A DNA stretch of 64,000 nucleotides, from the NCBI GenBank assembly GCA_016882525.1, contig VGPU01000002.1:1-64000 (forward strand), given 5' to 3'. Shown in pieces: positions 50,019 to 60,958 of this stretch (position 1 is its first letter; each line of letters opens with the position of its first letter). A program made the position numbers and the translations under genes. The stretch is from Cyanobacteria bacterium M_surface_10_m2_119. Lineage in GTDB: Bacteria; Cyanobacteriota; Cyanobacteriia; PCC-6307; Cyanobiaceae. Under the pieces are notes generated by a model. The model was given only the letters and a program-made list of their open reading frames with translations, did no database searches and was not told the origin of the DNA.

Positions 50019-51182
50019 ATGCGGCCCATGGCACAACGCACCACCCTGATCCGGCTCGCGCTGGCCCTGTGCGCTCCGGCCTCTCTGGCCGCTGTGCTGT
50101 GGTCTTCCCTGGCTGCTGCGGAGGAGCCGGCAGCGGAGATCACCGCCCCGGTGGCGGCTCCGCCACCGCCCCCAGCTGTCCCTGCCCCCGAGCGGCTGCA
50201 GGCGGCTCCGCCGCCTGCAGCCCTGCCGCCCGCCCAGCCCGCGCCCCTGCGTTTTGACCAGTCCCTCGATGCGCTGGTCAAGGAGGGCATCGTCAGCCCG
50301 GCGGAGCGCCAGCGGATCCGCACCGGTGCCACCACCACGCCCCAGCAATCGCTTGCCCACCAGCGGGCCTGCCGCAGTGGAGCGCTCTCCGAACAGGAGT
50401 GCCGCACCGGCGTGGTGGTGCGCTGGCGCGGGCGCAACGACCAGCCGTCCACCGAGGCCGATGCCCTGGCGGCAGCAGGGTCGGAGCTGGCGGTGGCTGG
50501 CGGCGTCTCCTTGCTCGGTGCGCCCCTCACCACCCCCCTCACCGTGCCGGTGTCGGCCCTGCTGGCGGGCCCTGGCGGCACCTTCAGTCTCGCCAGTGTG
50601 TTCGCGGTGACGCCACGGCCGGCGCCGGTGCTGGGCAATGGCAACCGCCGGCTGCTCTTTCCCCTGATCGGCTCGGCCGTCACCTCCAGTGAGTTCGGCT
50701 ATCGCCTCCACCCCGTGCTGGGGAGCTGGCTGATGCATGCGGGCAAGGATCTGGCCGCGCCCCAGGGCACCCCGGTGGTGGCCGCCCTGGCCGGTCGGGT
50801 GATGAGCAGTGGTCTAGCGGGTGGCTATGGCCTGGCCATCGAAATCGAGCACGAGAATCCACGCCGCCGCACCCTCTACGGCCACCTCAGCGAGCTCTAC
50901 GTGAAGCCCGGTGACCGGGTGCGCCAGGGGGAGGTGATCGGTCGCGTTGGCAGCACCGGTCTGAGCACCGGTCCTCACCTGCATTTTGAGCTGCGCCTGC
51001 CGGCCGAGGGCGGCTGGGTGGCGGTGGACCCGGGCGATCTTGACCCCGGCGCTGCGGCGGCCGGCAGTGATGCGATCGCCATGCTGATGGGGCAATTGCT
51101 CCAGCGGCTGGAGCGACCCCAGGCCCGGCGAAACCTGCCGCAGCAGACTGCCCTCGCCCCGTCGCCTGCCGCAGCCCGTTAG
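50019..51182 (+). CDS. M23-family peptidase, exported
   Basis: Signal-like N-terminus, Pro-rich linker; SSEFGYRLHPVLGSWLMHAGKDLAAPQGTPVVAALAGRV; TGPHLHFEL. Confidence 0.92.
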   Translation: MRPMAQRTTLIRLALALCAPASLAAVLWSSLAAAEEPAAEITAPVAAPPPPPAVPAPERLQAAPPPAALPPAQPAPLRFDQSLDALVKEGIVSPAERQRIRTGATTTPQQSLAHQRACRSGALSEQECRTGVVVRWRGRNDQPSTEADALAAAGSELAVAGGVSLLGAPLTTPLTVPVSALLAGPGGTFSLASVFAVTPRPAPVLGNGNRRLLFPLIGSAVTSSEFGYRLHPVLGSWLMHAGKDLAAPQGTPVVAALAGRVMSSGLAGGYGLAIEIEHENPRRRTLYGHLSELYVKPGDRVRQGEVIGRVGSTGLSTGPHLHFELRLPAEGGWVAVDPGDLDPGAAAAGSDAIAMLMGQLLQRLERPQARRNLPQQTALAPSPAAAR

Positions 51183-51880
51183 CGCGCGCTGGTGATCCGG
51201 CCGTCCCGGAAGTGCACCACCTGGTCAGCCCGGGCGGCGACATCGTCTTCGTGGGTCACCAGCACCAGGGTGATGCCGCTGCGGTGCAGTTGGTCGAAGA
51301 TGGCCAGCACCTCCTCGGTGGTGCGCGAATCGAGGGCGCCGGTGGGCTCATCGGCCAGCAACAGGGCCGGCTCGTTGATGATGGCCCGGGCTATGGCCAC
51401 CCGCTGCTGCTGGCCACCGGAAAGCTGGTTGGGTTTGTTGTTCAGCCGCTGTCCCAGACCCACCCGCTCCAGGGCCTCCTGGGCCCGCCGGCGCCGCTCG
51501 GCTGCCGGTACGCCGGCATAGACCATCGGCAGCATCACGTTCTCCAGGGCCGTGAGCTGGGGCAGGAGGTGAAACTGCTGGAACACAAAACCCAGCTGGT
51601 GGTTGCGCAGATCGGCGAGGGCATCGTCGTCGAGGGTTTCCACCGGCACCCCATTGAGGCGGTAGCTGCCGCCACTGGGTCGATCCAGGCAGCCGAGGAT
51701 GTTCATCGCCGTGCTCTTGCCGGAGCCGGAGGCCCCCATCACGGCCAGGTAGTCGCCCTGGTTGACCCGCAGATCGAGGCCGTCCAGAGCACGCACCTGG
51801 GATTCGCCGACGCCGTAGATCTTCTCCACCCCGATGAGCTCGGCGACGGGCCGGCAGGGGGCTGGCTGGCCTGGCTGCAT
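51179..51880 (-). CDS. ABC transporter ATP-binding protein (MacB/LolD/DevA type)
   Basis: GASGSGKSTAMNILGCLDRPSGG; LSGGQQQRVAIARAIINEPALLLADEPTGALDS. Confidence 0.93.
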   Translation of the reverse strand: MQPGQPAPCRPVAELIGVEKIYGVGESQVRALDGLDLRVNQGDYLAVMGASGSGKSTAMNILGCLDRPSGGSYRLNGVPVETLDDDALADLRNHQLGFVFQQFHLLPQLTALENVMLPMVYAGVPAAERRRRAQEALERVGLGQRLNNKPNQLSGGQQQRVAIARAIINEPALLLADEPTGALDSRTTEEVLAIFDQLHRSGITLVLVTHEDDVAARADQVVHFRDGRITSAR

Positions 51881-53454
51881 CAGCTCAGGGCTGCCTGAAG
51901 GAGAGGGGTCCCCGCCACGGCCTGGCTGGCCCAGGTGAACAGGGGGCTCGAGAGGATGCCGCCAACAGCGGTCACGATCACACAGCCCACCAGAGCCGTG
52001 CGCAGAGCGGGAAGACCGGGCACGCGCCAGTTGATGGCCGGGTAGGCCTTCACCACATCGGAGGCTTCCTGGGGCTCCTTCACCACCATCATCTTGATCA
52101 CCGAGATGTAGTAGTAGATCGAAACAACGGAGGTGAGCAGGCCCACAACCACCAGCAGGTATTGGCCATCGGCCCAGCCCGCGAAGAAGAGATAGATCTT
52201 GCCGAAGAAGCCCAGCATCGGCGGAATACCTCCCAGGGAGAGGAGGCAGAGGCTGAGGCCCAGGGTGATCAGAGGATCCTTCTGATAGAGACCGGCATAG
52301 TCGCTGATCCGGTCACTGCCGGTGCGAAGCGAGAAGAGGATGATGCAGGCGAAGGCCCCCAGATTCATGAACAGGTAGGCCGCCATGTAGAGCACCATGG
52401 CGGCATAGCCGTCCTCGGTGCCGCACACCAGGCCGATCATCACAAAGCCGGCCTGGCCGATGGAGCTGTAGGCCAGCATCCGCTTCATGGAGGTCTGGGC
52501 CAGGGCCACCACATTGCCCAGCACCATGCTCAGCAAGGCCAGCACGGTGAACAGCAGCTTCCACTGGGTGTCGAAACTGCCGAAACAGCCCACCAGGATG
52601 CGCAGGGCGAGGGCGAAGCCGGCGGCCTTGGAGCCCACCGAGAGGAAGGCCACCACCGGCGTGGGCGAACCCTCGTACACGTCGGGGGTCCACTGGTGGA
52701 AGGGCACCGCGGCAATCTTGAAGGCCACCGTGGCAAGCACGAACACCAGGGCCAGGGCGGCGATCGGTGAGGTGCTGGTCTGCAGGGCCACGCCCACAGC
52801 CTCCAGGCTGGTGGAGCCGCCCGTGAGGCCGTAGAGGAGAGAGGCGCCGTAGAGAAACACGGCCGCGGCGGCCGAACCCACCAGCAGGTACTTGAGCGCG
52901 GCCTCGGAACTGCGGGCGTCGCGCTTCATGTAGCCCGAGAGCAGGTAGCTGGCCACCGAGAGGGTTTCCAGCGACACGAAGATGCTCACCAGGTCGGTGG
53001 AGCCGCACAGGAACATGGCCCCGAGGGTCGCCGCCAGCAGGATCGCCGCGTATTCGCCTACCGGCGTGCCGCTGCGCTCCACATAGCGCCAGCTGAGCAT
53101 CAGGGTGATCAGGGTGGAGGCGGCCACCACGGCCCGGAAGGCGACCGCCAGGTTGTCGGCCAGGAAGCTGCCGAGGAACGAGGGGGCCAGGTCGGGGGCG
53201 CTCCACTGCAGAGCCAGCAGCACCAGGGCACCCCCCAGACCGGCGTAGCTGACGGGTGGCACCCAGCGGCTGGCCGCCTTTTCGCCAGCCAGATCCACCA
53301 GCAGGCAGAGCACCAGAGCCAGCAGCACCGCCCCCTCCGGCGCAATGGCGGCGGCATTGAGCTGCAGGGCCAGGCTCGAGACGCCTGTGCCGTTGCCGAT
53401 GGCGTCAACCGCCGGATTGACCGCGGTGAGGAGGGCGCCGGGCAGGGACATCAC
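51880..53454 (-). CDS. ndhB: NAD(P)H-quinone oxidoreductase subunit 2
   Basis: NdhB/NuoN features: [67 protein letters not shown]. Confidence 0.95.
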   Translation of the reverse strand: MMSLPGALLTAVNPAVDAIGNGTGVSSLALQLNAAAIAPEGAVLLALVLCLLVDLAGEKAASRWVPPVSYAGLGGALVLLALQWSAPDLAPSFLGSFLADNLAVAFRAVVAASTLITLMLSWRYVERSGTPVGEYAAILLAATLGAMFLCGSTDLVSIFVSLETLSVASYLLSGYMKRDARSSEAALKYLLVGSAAAAVFLYGASLLYGLTGGSTSLEAVGVALQTSTSPIAALALVFVLATVAFKIAAVPFHQWTPDVYEGSPTPVVAFLSVGSKAAGFALALRILVGCFGSFDTQWKLLFTVLALLSMVLGNVVALAQTSMKRMLAYSSIGQAGFVMIGLVCGTEDGYAAMVLYMAAYLFMNLGAFACIILFSLRTGSDRISDYAGLYQKDPLITLGLSLCLLSLGGIPPMLGFFGKIYLFFAGWADGQYLLVVVGLLTSVVSIYYYISVIKMMVVKEPQEASDVVKAYPAINWRVPGLPALRTALVGCVIVTAVGGILSSPLFTWASQAVAGTPLLQAALS

Positions 53455-53573
53455 AGCGGCTCTAGGGCCAGGGTTTGTTGCGCGTGACTGTAGCGGCGCT
53501 GTTCCCGGCCTTCCTGGTCCGCCACTTCCGGACGGGTGGTGCGATAAAGAGGGAAGCGGTCGTCCACCTGCCT

Positions 53574-56336
53574 GTGGGTCACACCCTCGTCATCGTTGAG
53601 AGCCCCACGAAGGCCCGCACCATCCGCGGCTTCCTTCCCAAGGACTTCAAGGTGGAAGCCTCCATGGGGCACGTGCGCGACCTGCCCAACAACGCCAGTG
53701 AGATCCCGGCGGCCCACAAGGGCGAGAAGTGGGCGAACCTCGGCGTGAACACCGCCAACAACTTCGAGCCCCTCTACGTGGTGCCGAAGGACAAGAAGAA
53801 GGTGGTGAAGGAGCTCAAGGACGCTCTCAAGGGGGCCGACCAGCTGCTGCTGGCCACCGACGAAGACCGGGAAGGGGAATCGATCAGCTGGCACCTGCTG
53901 CAGCTGCTCAATCCGAAGGTGCCCGTCAAGCGGATGGTGTTCCACGAGATCACCAAGGAGGCGATCGGCCGGGCCCTGGAGCAGACCCGCGAGCTCGACA
54001 TGGAGCTGGTGCACGCCCAGGAGACCCGGCGCATCCTCGATCGGCTGGTGGGCTACACCCTCTCTCCGCTGCTGTGGAAGAAGGTGGCGTGGGGGCTCTC
54101 CGCCGGCCGCGTGCAGTCGGTGGCGGTGCGCCTGCTCGTGCAGCGCGAACGGGCGCGCCGGGCCTTCAAAAGCGGCAGCTACTGGGACCTCAAGGCCCGG
54201 CTGGAGCAGGGCGGCAGCGGTTTTGAGGCCAAATTGAGCCAGCTGGGCGGCGTGAAGATCGCCGGCGGCAGCGATTTCGACGAGAGCACCGGCGCCCTCA
54301 AGGCCGGCAGCAAGGTGCGCCTGCTCGCCGAAGCCGAGGCCCGCCAGCTGCGCGAGGCGGTGCTGGCCGCCCCCTGGTCCGTGGCGGCGGTGGAGGAGAA
54401 GCCCACCGTGCGCAAGCCGGTGGCCCCCTTCACCACCAGCACCCTGCAGCAGGAGGCAAACCGCAAGCTGCGACTCTCGGCCCGCGAAACCATGCGCACG
54501 GCCCAGGGGCTCTACGAGCGCGGCTTCATCACCTACATGCGCACCGACTCGGTGCACCTGAGCGAGCAGGCGATCAGCGCCGCCCGCAGCTGCGTGGCCG
54601 CCAAATATGGCCAGGAGTATCTGAGCCCCAGCCCGCGCCAGTTCTCCACCAAGGCCCGCAACGCCCAGGAGGCCCACGAGGCGATCCGCCCGGCCGGTGA
54701 GAGCTTCCGGGATCCCAGCGCCACCGGCCTCGATGGCCGCGACCTGGCCCTCTATGAGCTGATCTGGAAGCGCACCGTCGCCTCCCAGATGGCCGACGCC
54801 AAGCTCACGATGCTGAGCGTGGATCTGGAGGTGGATGGCGGAGCACTGGGCACCGCCAGCTTCCGGGCCAGCGGCAAGCGCATCGATTTTCCCGGCTTTT
54901 TCCGTGCCTATGTGGAGGGCTCCGACGATCCCGATGCGGCGCTGGAGGGTCAGGAGGTGCTGCTGCCGGCCCTGAACACCGGCGACCAGCCCGGCTGCCG
55001 GGAGGTAGAGGCCCTCGGCCACCAGACCCAGCCCCCCGCCCGCTACAGCGAGGCGGCTCTGGTGAAGATGCTGGAGAAGGAGGGCATCGGCCGCCCCTCC
55101 ACCTACGCCTCGATCATCGGCACGATCGTCGACCGGGGCTACGCCACCCTGTCCGGCAATGCCCTCACCCCCAGCTTCACCGCCTTTGCGGTGACGGCCC
55201 TGCTGGAGGAGCACTTTCCGGACCTGGTGGACACCAGCTTCACCGCCCGGATGGAGAACACCCTCGATGAGATCTCCCACGGCCAGGTGCAGTGGCTGCC
55301 CTACCTGGAGAGCTTCTACAAGGGTGAGAAGGGCCTGGAGGCCCAGGTGGCCCAGCGCGAGGGCGACATCGATCCCGGCGCCTCGCGCACCGTGGAGCTG
55401 GAAGGGCTGCCCTGCGTGGTGCGTATCGGCCGCTTCGGTGCCTATCTGGAGGCCAAGCGCGTGGCCGACGACGGCAGCGAGGAGCTGCTCAAGGCCACCC
55501 TGCCCCAGGAGATCACCCCGGCCGACCTCGATGCCGAGAAGGCCGAGCTGATTCTCAAGCAGAAGGCCGATGGGCCCGAGGCGCTCGGCGAGGATCCCGA
55601 GACCGGCGAGCTGATCTACCTCCTCTTCGGCCAGTACGGCCCCTACCTGCAGCGGGGCCAGGTGAGCGATGAGAACCCCAAGCCCAAGCGCGCCTCCCTG
55701 CCCAAGGGGGTGAAGCCGGAGGAGCTGAAGCTGGAGGATGCCCTGGGCCTGCTGCGCCTGCCGCGCCAGCTGGGCGAGCATCCCGAGGGCGGCAAGATTG
55801 AGGCCGGCCTGGGCCGTTTCGGTCCCTACGTGGTGCACCACAAGGGCAAGGGCGAAAAGGATTACCGCTCCCTCAAGGCCGAGGACGACGTGCTGATGGT
55901 GGGGCTCTCCCGCGCCCTGGAGCTGCTGGCGATGCCCAAGCGGGGCCGGGGCGGCCGCACCGCCCTCAAGGATCTGGGCACCCCCGAGGGCGCCGATGAG
56001 GCGATTCAGCTGTTCGATGGCCCCTATGGCCTCTACGTGAAGCAGGGCAAGGTGAACGCCTCCCTGCCGGAGGGCACCACCGCCGACACCATCACCCTGG
56101 AGCAGGCCCTGGAGCTGCTCGCGGCCAAGGCGGCCAGCGGCAAGGCCAAGGGCCGCAAGCCGAGTGCGAAATCCGCCGCCGGCAAGTCGCCTGCAGGCCG
56201 ATCGACGGCCGCCAAGGCGAGCACCGCCAAGGCTTCCGCAGCCAAGACGGCGGCGGCGAGGAAGACGCCTGCCACCACCAAGACAGGCCGTCTGCGTGCC
56301 AGCGCCGTGCGGGTGATCAAGGCGGCCGATAGCTGA
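53574..56336 (+). CDS. topA: DNA topoisomerase I with Lys/Ala-rich C-terminal tail
   Basis: [66 protein letters not shown]. Confidence 0.96.
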   Translation: MGHTLVIVESPTKARTIRGFLPKDFKVEASMGHVRDLPNNASEIPAAHKGEKWANLGVNTANNFEPLYVVPKDKKKVVKELKDALKGADQLLLATDEDREGESISWHLLQLLNPKVPVKRMVFHEITKEAIGRALEQTRELDMELVHAQETRRILDRLVGYTLSPLLWKKVAWGLSAGRVQSVAVRLLVQRERARRAFKSGSYWDLKARLEQGGSGFEAKLSQLGGVKIAGGSDFDESTGALKAGSKVRLLAEAEARQLREAVLAAPWSVAAVEEKPTVRKPVAPFTTSTLQQEANRKLRLSARETMRTAQGLYERGFITYMRTDSVHLSEQAISAARSCVAAKYGQEYLSPSPRQFSTKARNAQEAHEAIRPAGESFRDPSATGLDGRDLALYELIWKRTVASQMADAKLTMLSVDLEVDGGALGTASFRASGKRIDFPGFFRAYVEGSDDPDAALEGQEVLLPALNTGDQPGCREVEALGHQTQPPARYSEAALVKMLEKEGIGRPSTYASIIGTIVDRGYATLSGNALTPSFTAFAVTALLEEHFPDLVDTSFTARMENTLDEISHGQVQWLPYLESFYKGEKGLEAQVAQREGDIDPGASRTVELEGLPCVVRIGRFGAYLEAKRVADDGSEELLKATLPQEITPADLDAEKAELILKQKADGPEALGEDPETGELIYLLFGQYGPYLQRGQVSDENPKPKRASLPKGVKPEELKLEDALGLLRLPRQLGEHPEGGKIEAGLGRFGPYVVHHKGKGEKDYRSLKAEDDVLMVGLSRALELLAMPKRGRGGRTALKDLGTPEGADEAIQLFDGPYGLYVKQGKVNASLPEGTTADTITLEQALELLAAKAASGKAKGRKPSAKSAAGKSPAGRSTAAKASTAKASAAKTAAARKTPATTKTGRLRASAVRVIKAADS

Positions 56337-56833
56337 TGGGCAGCCGGCAGCTGGTGATGGGGCTCGGGCTGGCGGTGGCGGTGGCCGGATGCAGTGGCAC
56401 GCCATTGGGCGAGCGTCTCAGCGCCAGCTTTCCCCAGGCCGGCGGCGGCTCCGCTCCCCAGGCCGCGCCAGCAACGCCGGCACCTTCGCCGGCTCCGGGC
56501 CCTCCCTCCGCCGGCTCTGCCGCCCCCACGCCTGGCCCCCCAGCAGCCCCCAAGCCGACCCGGCCCGCGGAGCGTTCCCAGGGCCCCTCCCCCAGGCCAG
56601 CCAGCCAGCCAGCTCCGGCTGCCAAGGCCCTGCCACCGGCGCCCTACAGGCTCACCCTGCGCCTGCCGGCCGCCGATCCTGCAGCCCCTGCCGAGGCGGT
56701 CACCCAGGCCCTCAGGGCAGCAGGAGTCTCATTTGAGGTGGAGCGGATCGAGCAGGCTCCTCCAGCTCCCGCCAGCCCTGTGATGTCAGCACCGGCCCCT
56801 GCCACGTCCCAACCGGCTCCCCCTCCCCGCTGA
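56336..56833 (+). CDS. Proline/alanine-rich lipoprotein-like hypothetical protein
   Basis: MGLGLAVAVAGCSGT lipobox; Pro/Ala-rich middle. Confidence 0.65.
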   Translation: MGSRQLVMGLGLAVAVAGCSGTPLGERLSASFPQAGGGSAPQAAPATPAPSPAPGPPSAGSAAPTPGPPAAPKPTRPAERSQGPSPRPASQPAPAAKALPPAPYRLTLRLPAADPAAPAEAVTQALRAAGVSFEVERIEQAPPAPASPVMSAPAPATSQPAPPPR

Positions 56834-56898
56834 TCCCGCCCAGCAACCCGGTCGATCGATCCAGCCCAACGCCTCCATCCCTCTGCCTCACCCCGCTG

Positions 56899-57570
56899 AT
56901 GGCTGTGCCCCCATCCCGTTCCCCCCGCGGTGGCCAGCTCAGTGCCCGCCAGGCCCGCCAGCTGATGGACACCGCCTACCTGGCTGCCGCCACGGGGCTT
57001 CTCTGGGTCGCGCTCTACTACCTGCCCGTCGGCAGCCCCCTCTTTCGCCTGGCCCTTCCCCTGCCACTCACCCTCCTCCAGTTGCGCCATGGCTGGCGCT
57101 GCGCCGTGGAGGGTCTGCTGGTCACGGCCCTGCTCCTGGTGGCCTTGATGGGCCCGATCCGCGGCCCCCTGGTCGTCTTCCCCTATGGCCTTCTCGCCCT
57201 CTGGCTCGGCTGGTGTTGGCGACGGCGCACCAGCTGGTGGCTGAGCTGGGGAGTGGGCAGCGTGATCGGCACCCTCGGATTTCTCGTGCGCGTGGCGGTG
57301 CTGTCGGTGATGGTGGGTGAGAACCTCTGGGTGGTGATCACCACCGCCGCTGCGGGCCTGCTCGAGCGCCTCGCCGGTGGGGTGGGCCTGGCCGCAGCTG
57401 TGGATCTGGCCCAGGTGCAGGTGGCCGCAGTGCTGCTGGTGTGGGTGCAGAACCTGATCATCGTGCTCGCGCTCCACGCGGTGGCCTATTGGATCTTTCC
57501 GCGCCTGCAGGCTCCGATCAGCGAGCCTCCTGCTGCTCTGCGGGCTCTGGTGGCACTGGATCCACTCTGA
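56899..57570 (+). CDS. DUF2232-like multi-pass membrane protein
   Basis: Multiple TM helices; RQLMDTAYLAAATGLLWVALYYLPVGSPLFRLALPLPL. Confidence 0.8.
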   Translation: MAVPPSRSPRGGQLSARQARQLMDTAYLAAATGLLWVALYYLPVGSPLFRLALPLPLTLLQLRHGWRCAVEGLLVTALLLVALMGPIRGPLVVFPYGLLALWLGWCWRRRTSWWLSWGVGSVIGTLGFLVRVAVLSVMVGENLWVVITTAAAGLLERLAGGVGLAAAVDLAQVQVAAVLLVWVQNLIIVLALHAVAYWIFPRLQAPISEPPAALRALVALDPL

Positions 57571-57589
57571 TGCCGTTCCCCCTGGTGCC

Positions 57590-58693
57590 GTGATGCAGGC
57601 CGCCCAGCCGCCCCCGCAGTGGCAGCGCAGCCGGGTCCTGCTCCTGCTGGCGGCCACCGAGACCGCGGCCGTGCCGGGTATCTCCGCAGCCGGAGCGACC
57701 CCAGCCTCCCGCCTGGGTACCGCGGCCGCCGACGCCGAGCTTCTGCTGCGCGGTCCGGGGCCGGGGCGTCCCCATGCCCTGCCCCCGCTGCCGGCCGGGG
57801 TGAGCCCAGCCCTGATCAGCCATGTGGTGCTGCGGGAGCTGGGGCTGCTGGAGCGACTGGTCGTGGCAGACCTGGGCTGTGCCGTTGCGCCCGCCGTCCC
57901 CCACCTGCGCCTGCCGGGCCAGGAGGGCGACGGCCCTGCCCGCTGCCTGAGCAGTGGGCAGGCCATGGCTCTGGAGCGGGTGGAGGCGCTGCTGGCCAGG
58001 GGCAAGGCCTGGGGCCAGGCCTTGCCGCCTGGGGACCCTCTGGTGCTGGCCGAATGTGTGCCGGGTGGCACCACCACCGCCCTGGCCGTGTTGCGCGGGC
58101 TGGGGCTGGCCGCCGATGGGCTGGTGAGCGGCAGCCTGCGCCGCAGCGCCCACGCCCTCAAGGCGGCCTTGGTGGATCAGGGTCTGGCCGCTGCAGCCCT
58201 GGAGGGCGAGAGCACTGTGCCGGCCAGGGTGCTGGCGGCGGTGGGTGACCCGATGCAGCCCCTGGCGGCCGGGTTGTTGCTGGCCGCCGCAGGCCGGGGT
58301 GTGCCCGTGCTGCTCGCCGGCGGCAGCCAGATGGCAGCGGTGCTGGCGGTGGCCCTGGCCCTGGCGTCTCCAGCCCAGCGCGCCCGGTTGGCGGCCGCCA
58401 CCTGGCTCGCCACCACCGCCTGGGTGGCGGAAGAGCCCGAGAGCGACCTTGAGCGCTTGCTGGCCCTGATCGCCGCCCGCTGGCAGGTGGAGCCGCGCCT
58501 GCGGGTGGCCGGGCTGCGATTCCATGCCTGCCGCAGCGCCGCCCTGCAGGATTTCGAGCGGGGCTTCGTGAAGGAGGGAGTGGGTGCTGGCGGCCTGGCC
58601 TGGATCTGGCAGCGCCTCGGGCGTGATCCAGCGGCCCTGGCCGAGGCCTGTGATCGGGCCTGCACACACTTGTTCGCCGAGGCCGGTGCTTAG
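57590..58693 (+). CDS. CobT-like nicotinate-nucleotide phosphoribosyltransferase family (TIGR00303-like)
   Basis: LLLLAATETAAVPGISAAGATP; LAECVPGGTTTALAVL; VGDPMQPLAAGLLLAA. Confidence 0.85.
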   Translation: MMQAAQPPPQWQRSRVLLLLAATETAAVPGISAAGATPASRLGTAAADAELLLRGPGPGRPHALPPLPAGVSPALISHVVLRELGLLERLVVADLGCAVAPAVPHLRLPGQEGDGPARCLSSGQAMALERVEALLARGKAWGQALPPGDPLVLAECVPGGTTTALAVLRGLGLAADGLVSGSLRRSAHALKAALVDQGLAAAALEGESTVPARVLAAVGDPMQPLAAGLLLAAAGRGVPVLLAGGSQMAAVLAVALALASPAQRARLAAATWLATTAWVAEEPESDLERLLALIAARWQVEPRLRVAGLRFHACRSAALQDFERGFVKEGVGAGGLAWIWQRLGRDPAALAEACDRACTHLFAEAGA

Positions 58694-58703
58694 GGTTCGG
58701 CCC

Positions 58704-59732
58704 ATGCCCGCTCCCGCCGATCCACTGCTGCGCCGTCGCCAGTTCCTCCAGCTGGGACTGGGCGCCTCGGCTCTGCTGGCTCTGCCTGGCTGCCGCACGG
58801 ATGGGGCCCAGGAGCTGCTGGGGGCTGCCGGGGAGCAGCCAGCCAGCTGGCTGCGGGATCTTCCCAGGGGCTGGCGCAGCCGGAGCCTGCCCGATCCAGC
58901 CGCTGTGCTGGCTCGCCTGCAGCCCGGAGCACCAGGGCCGGTTCCTGCCCTGGTGGGTCTGGGCGACGGCTGGGCTTCCACCCAGCCCCCTACCCACTGG
59001 CGCCCCCTGGAGGCGGCGCCCTTGTTGGAGCGTCTGGCGGCCTGGGCCGCCCCCGTGAGCCGCCTTTTCGCCGCGCCGGGACAGCCGGCCTTCGCCTTCC
59101 CCTGGGCCTACAGCCCCTGGGTGCTGGCCTTGCGCTCCCGGGGTGTCCTGGCCGCCCGCGGGGCGGAGGGCTGGTCGTTGCTGCTCGATCCCAGCCTGCG
59201 GGGGCGACTGGTGCTGCCGTCGAGCCCTCGCGTCTGCATCGAGCTGATGGGCCGGGATTTCGAGCGCATCCAGGCGCTGCGCCGCCAGGCCCTGGCCCAC
59301 GATGATCGCCATGGCCTCAACCTGCTGCTGAGCGGCAAGGCTCAGGCAGCGGTGCTGCCGCTGCGGCGGTTGCTTCCGCTCCTGCGCCGGGATCAGCGCC
59401 TGGCGGTGGTGCTGCCCGAGGGTGGTGCGCCCCTGAGCTGGCAGCTGCTGCTGCGCCCCGCCGGCAGCGCCGCCCCTGCTCCGCTCGATTGGATGGCCGC
59501 GGCCCTGGAGGCCCCCCTGCTGCCGGCGCTGCTGCAGGGGGGCTGGGTACCTCCCCTCCCTCGGGCGGTTCTGGAGCCCCTGGTGCGGCGTTTCCCCCAG
59601 CCCATCGCCGGATTGCTGTTGCCGCCGGAGGCCTGGCTGGACCGCTCCTGGAGTCTGCCGCCGCTGAACACCGCCGAGCGCCTGGCCCTGCAGACGGTCT
59701 GGGACGCTGCCGCTCCTGATCGGCCTGCCTGA
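58704..59732 (+). CDS. Extracellular solute-binding-like lipoprotein
   Basis: RRRQFLQLGLGASALLALPGCRTDG TAT/lipobox-like N-terminus; AFAFPWAYSPWVLALRSRG. Confidence 0.72.
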   Translation: MPAPADPLLRRRQFLQLGLGASALLALPGCRTDGAQELLGAAGEQPASWLRDLPRGWRSRSLPDPAAVLARLQPGAPGPVPALVGLGDGWASTQPPTHWRPLEAAPLLERLAAWAAPVSRLFAAPGQPAFAFPWAYSPWVLALRSRGVLAARGAEGWSLLLDPSLRGRLVLPSSPRVCIELMGRDFERIQALRRQALAHDDRHGLNLLLSGKAQAAVLPLRRLLPLLRRDQRLAVVLPEGGAPLSWQLLLRPAGSAAPAPLDWMAAALEAPLLPALLQGGWVPPLPRAVLEPLVRRFPQPIAGLLLPPEAWLDRSWSLPPLNTAERLALQTVWDAAAPDRPA

Positions 59733-59758
59733 TCCGGGGCCTGGGCCGGGAGCACTGC

Positions 59759-60958
59759 TCAGCCCCAGAGACGCCGCCGCGGGGCGGCCGCCAGCCGGCG
59801 ATGGGTGTCAGCCAGGAGGGCGGGGATGGGCAGGGTCAGGGGGCAGCGGGGCAGACAGGCGCCACACCCCTGGCAGGCCTCGGCATTGAGCGCTTCCCAC
59901 CAGTGGCCGGCTCGGCCGATTAGGTTGTAGCGCTGGCCCGCGAAGACCTCCATGCCGTGGCCGACGGCCAGGTTGCGCAGGCGCAGCAGCTCGGGGATCG
60001 GCACCGCGTTGGGGCAGGGCAGGCAGGCGCGGCACTGGCCGCAGCGCTCGGCGCCCAGGCGTTCCCGGCCGGCCGTGCCGAGGCGTGTCAGGGCCTGGCG
60101 CTGCTCCGGGCTGAGCCAGGGGGGCTGGGCCTCGGCAGCGGTGCTCGCCGGGCTGGATGGGCTGCACCAGCCACCGGCCGGCGAGGGCCCGCCGATGGCG
60201 GCGGCCCAGGCCAGATCGCTGGGCTGCTCAGCCCCCAGGCTCAGGGTGGAGACCCCCTGGTCGAGCAGAAAGCGGTAGGCCAGCTCCAGGGGGTGGAACG
60301 GGGCGCAGTCGGCCAGCAGCTCGGGTGGTGGGTCGTAGAGACGGCCACCCTTGTCGGCCGGGGAGATCGCCAGCACGCCGATGCCCTCGGCCAGGGCGGC
60401 GCGGGCCAGGGGCAGGCGGGTCTGGTCGAAGAGGTGCAGGTGCAGGCTGCAGGCCTGGAAGCGGCCCGTGGCCAGGGCGGCTTCGATCAGCTCAGGTGAG
60501 CCGTGGCTGGTGAAGCCCACCTGCCCCACCAGGCCCTCGCCGGTGGCCCAGGCCAGCAGTTCGGCGCCCGGGCCCTGGTGGGCCCACGCCAGGTGCTCGG
60601 GCAGGTTGAGGCCGTGCACCGCCAGGGTGGTGAGCTGGGGGATCCCCAGGCGCTTGAGAATCGCCCGCAGCTGCTGCTGGGCGGTGGCGAGGTCGCTGCC
60701 GGGCAGCAGCTTGCTGGTGATGCGCCAGCCGCCCTCCGGTCGCAGTCCGTGCTGCGCGAGCGCGGCCAGGGCCTGGCCCAGAAAGCTCTCGGCGGGCCCG
60801 TAGGCCGGGGCCGTCTCCAGGTGGTTGAGGCCGGCGGCCAGGGCGGCGCGCAGCACCGCCTCCATCTGGGCGGGGCTGCCCAGGGCCCGCATCGTGCCCA
60901 GGGTGAAGACCGACACCGGCGGGCCGGCGCCGTAGGGGCGCTGGTGGCCCGTGATCAA
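59759..60958 (-). CDS. Aldo/keto reductase with C-terminal [4Fe-4S] ferredoxin-like motifs
   Basis: LGTMRALGS...HLETAPAYGPAESFLGQAL; CGQCRACLPCPN and CQGCGACLPRCP. Confidence 0.9.
   Translation of the reverse strand: MITGHQRPYGAGPPVSVFTLGTMRALGSPAQMEAVLRAALAAGLNHLETAPAYGPAESFLGQALAALAQHGLRPEGGWRITSKLLPGSDLATAQQQLRAILKRLGIPQLTTLAVHGLNLPEHLAWAHQGPGAELLAWATGEGLVGQVGFTSHGSPELIEAALATGRFQACSLHLHLFDQTRLPLARAALAEGIGVLAISPADKGGRLYDPPPELLADCAPFHPLELAYRFLLDQGVSTLSLGAEQPSDLAWAAAIGGPSPAGGWCSPSSPASTAAEAQPPWLSPEQRQALTRLGTAGRERLGAERCGQCRACLPCPNAVPIPELLRLRNLAVGHGMEVFAGQRYNLIGRAGHWWEALNAEACQGCGACLPRCPLTLPIPALLADTHRRLAAAPRRRLWG

Noticed and set aside
53451-56405. 984-aa ORF antisense to topA
   Set aside because: Mirror-frame artefact of GC-rich coding; repetitive H/G/Q/L-rich translation with no domain; topA itself is unmistakable.
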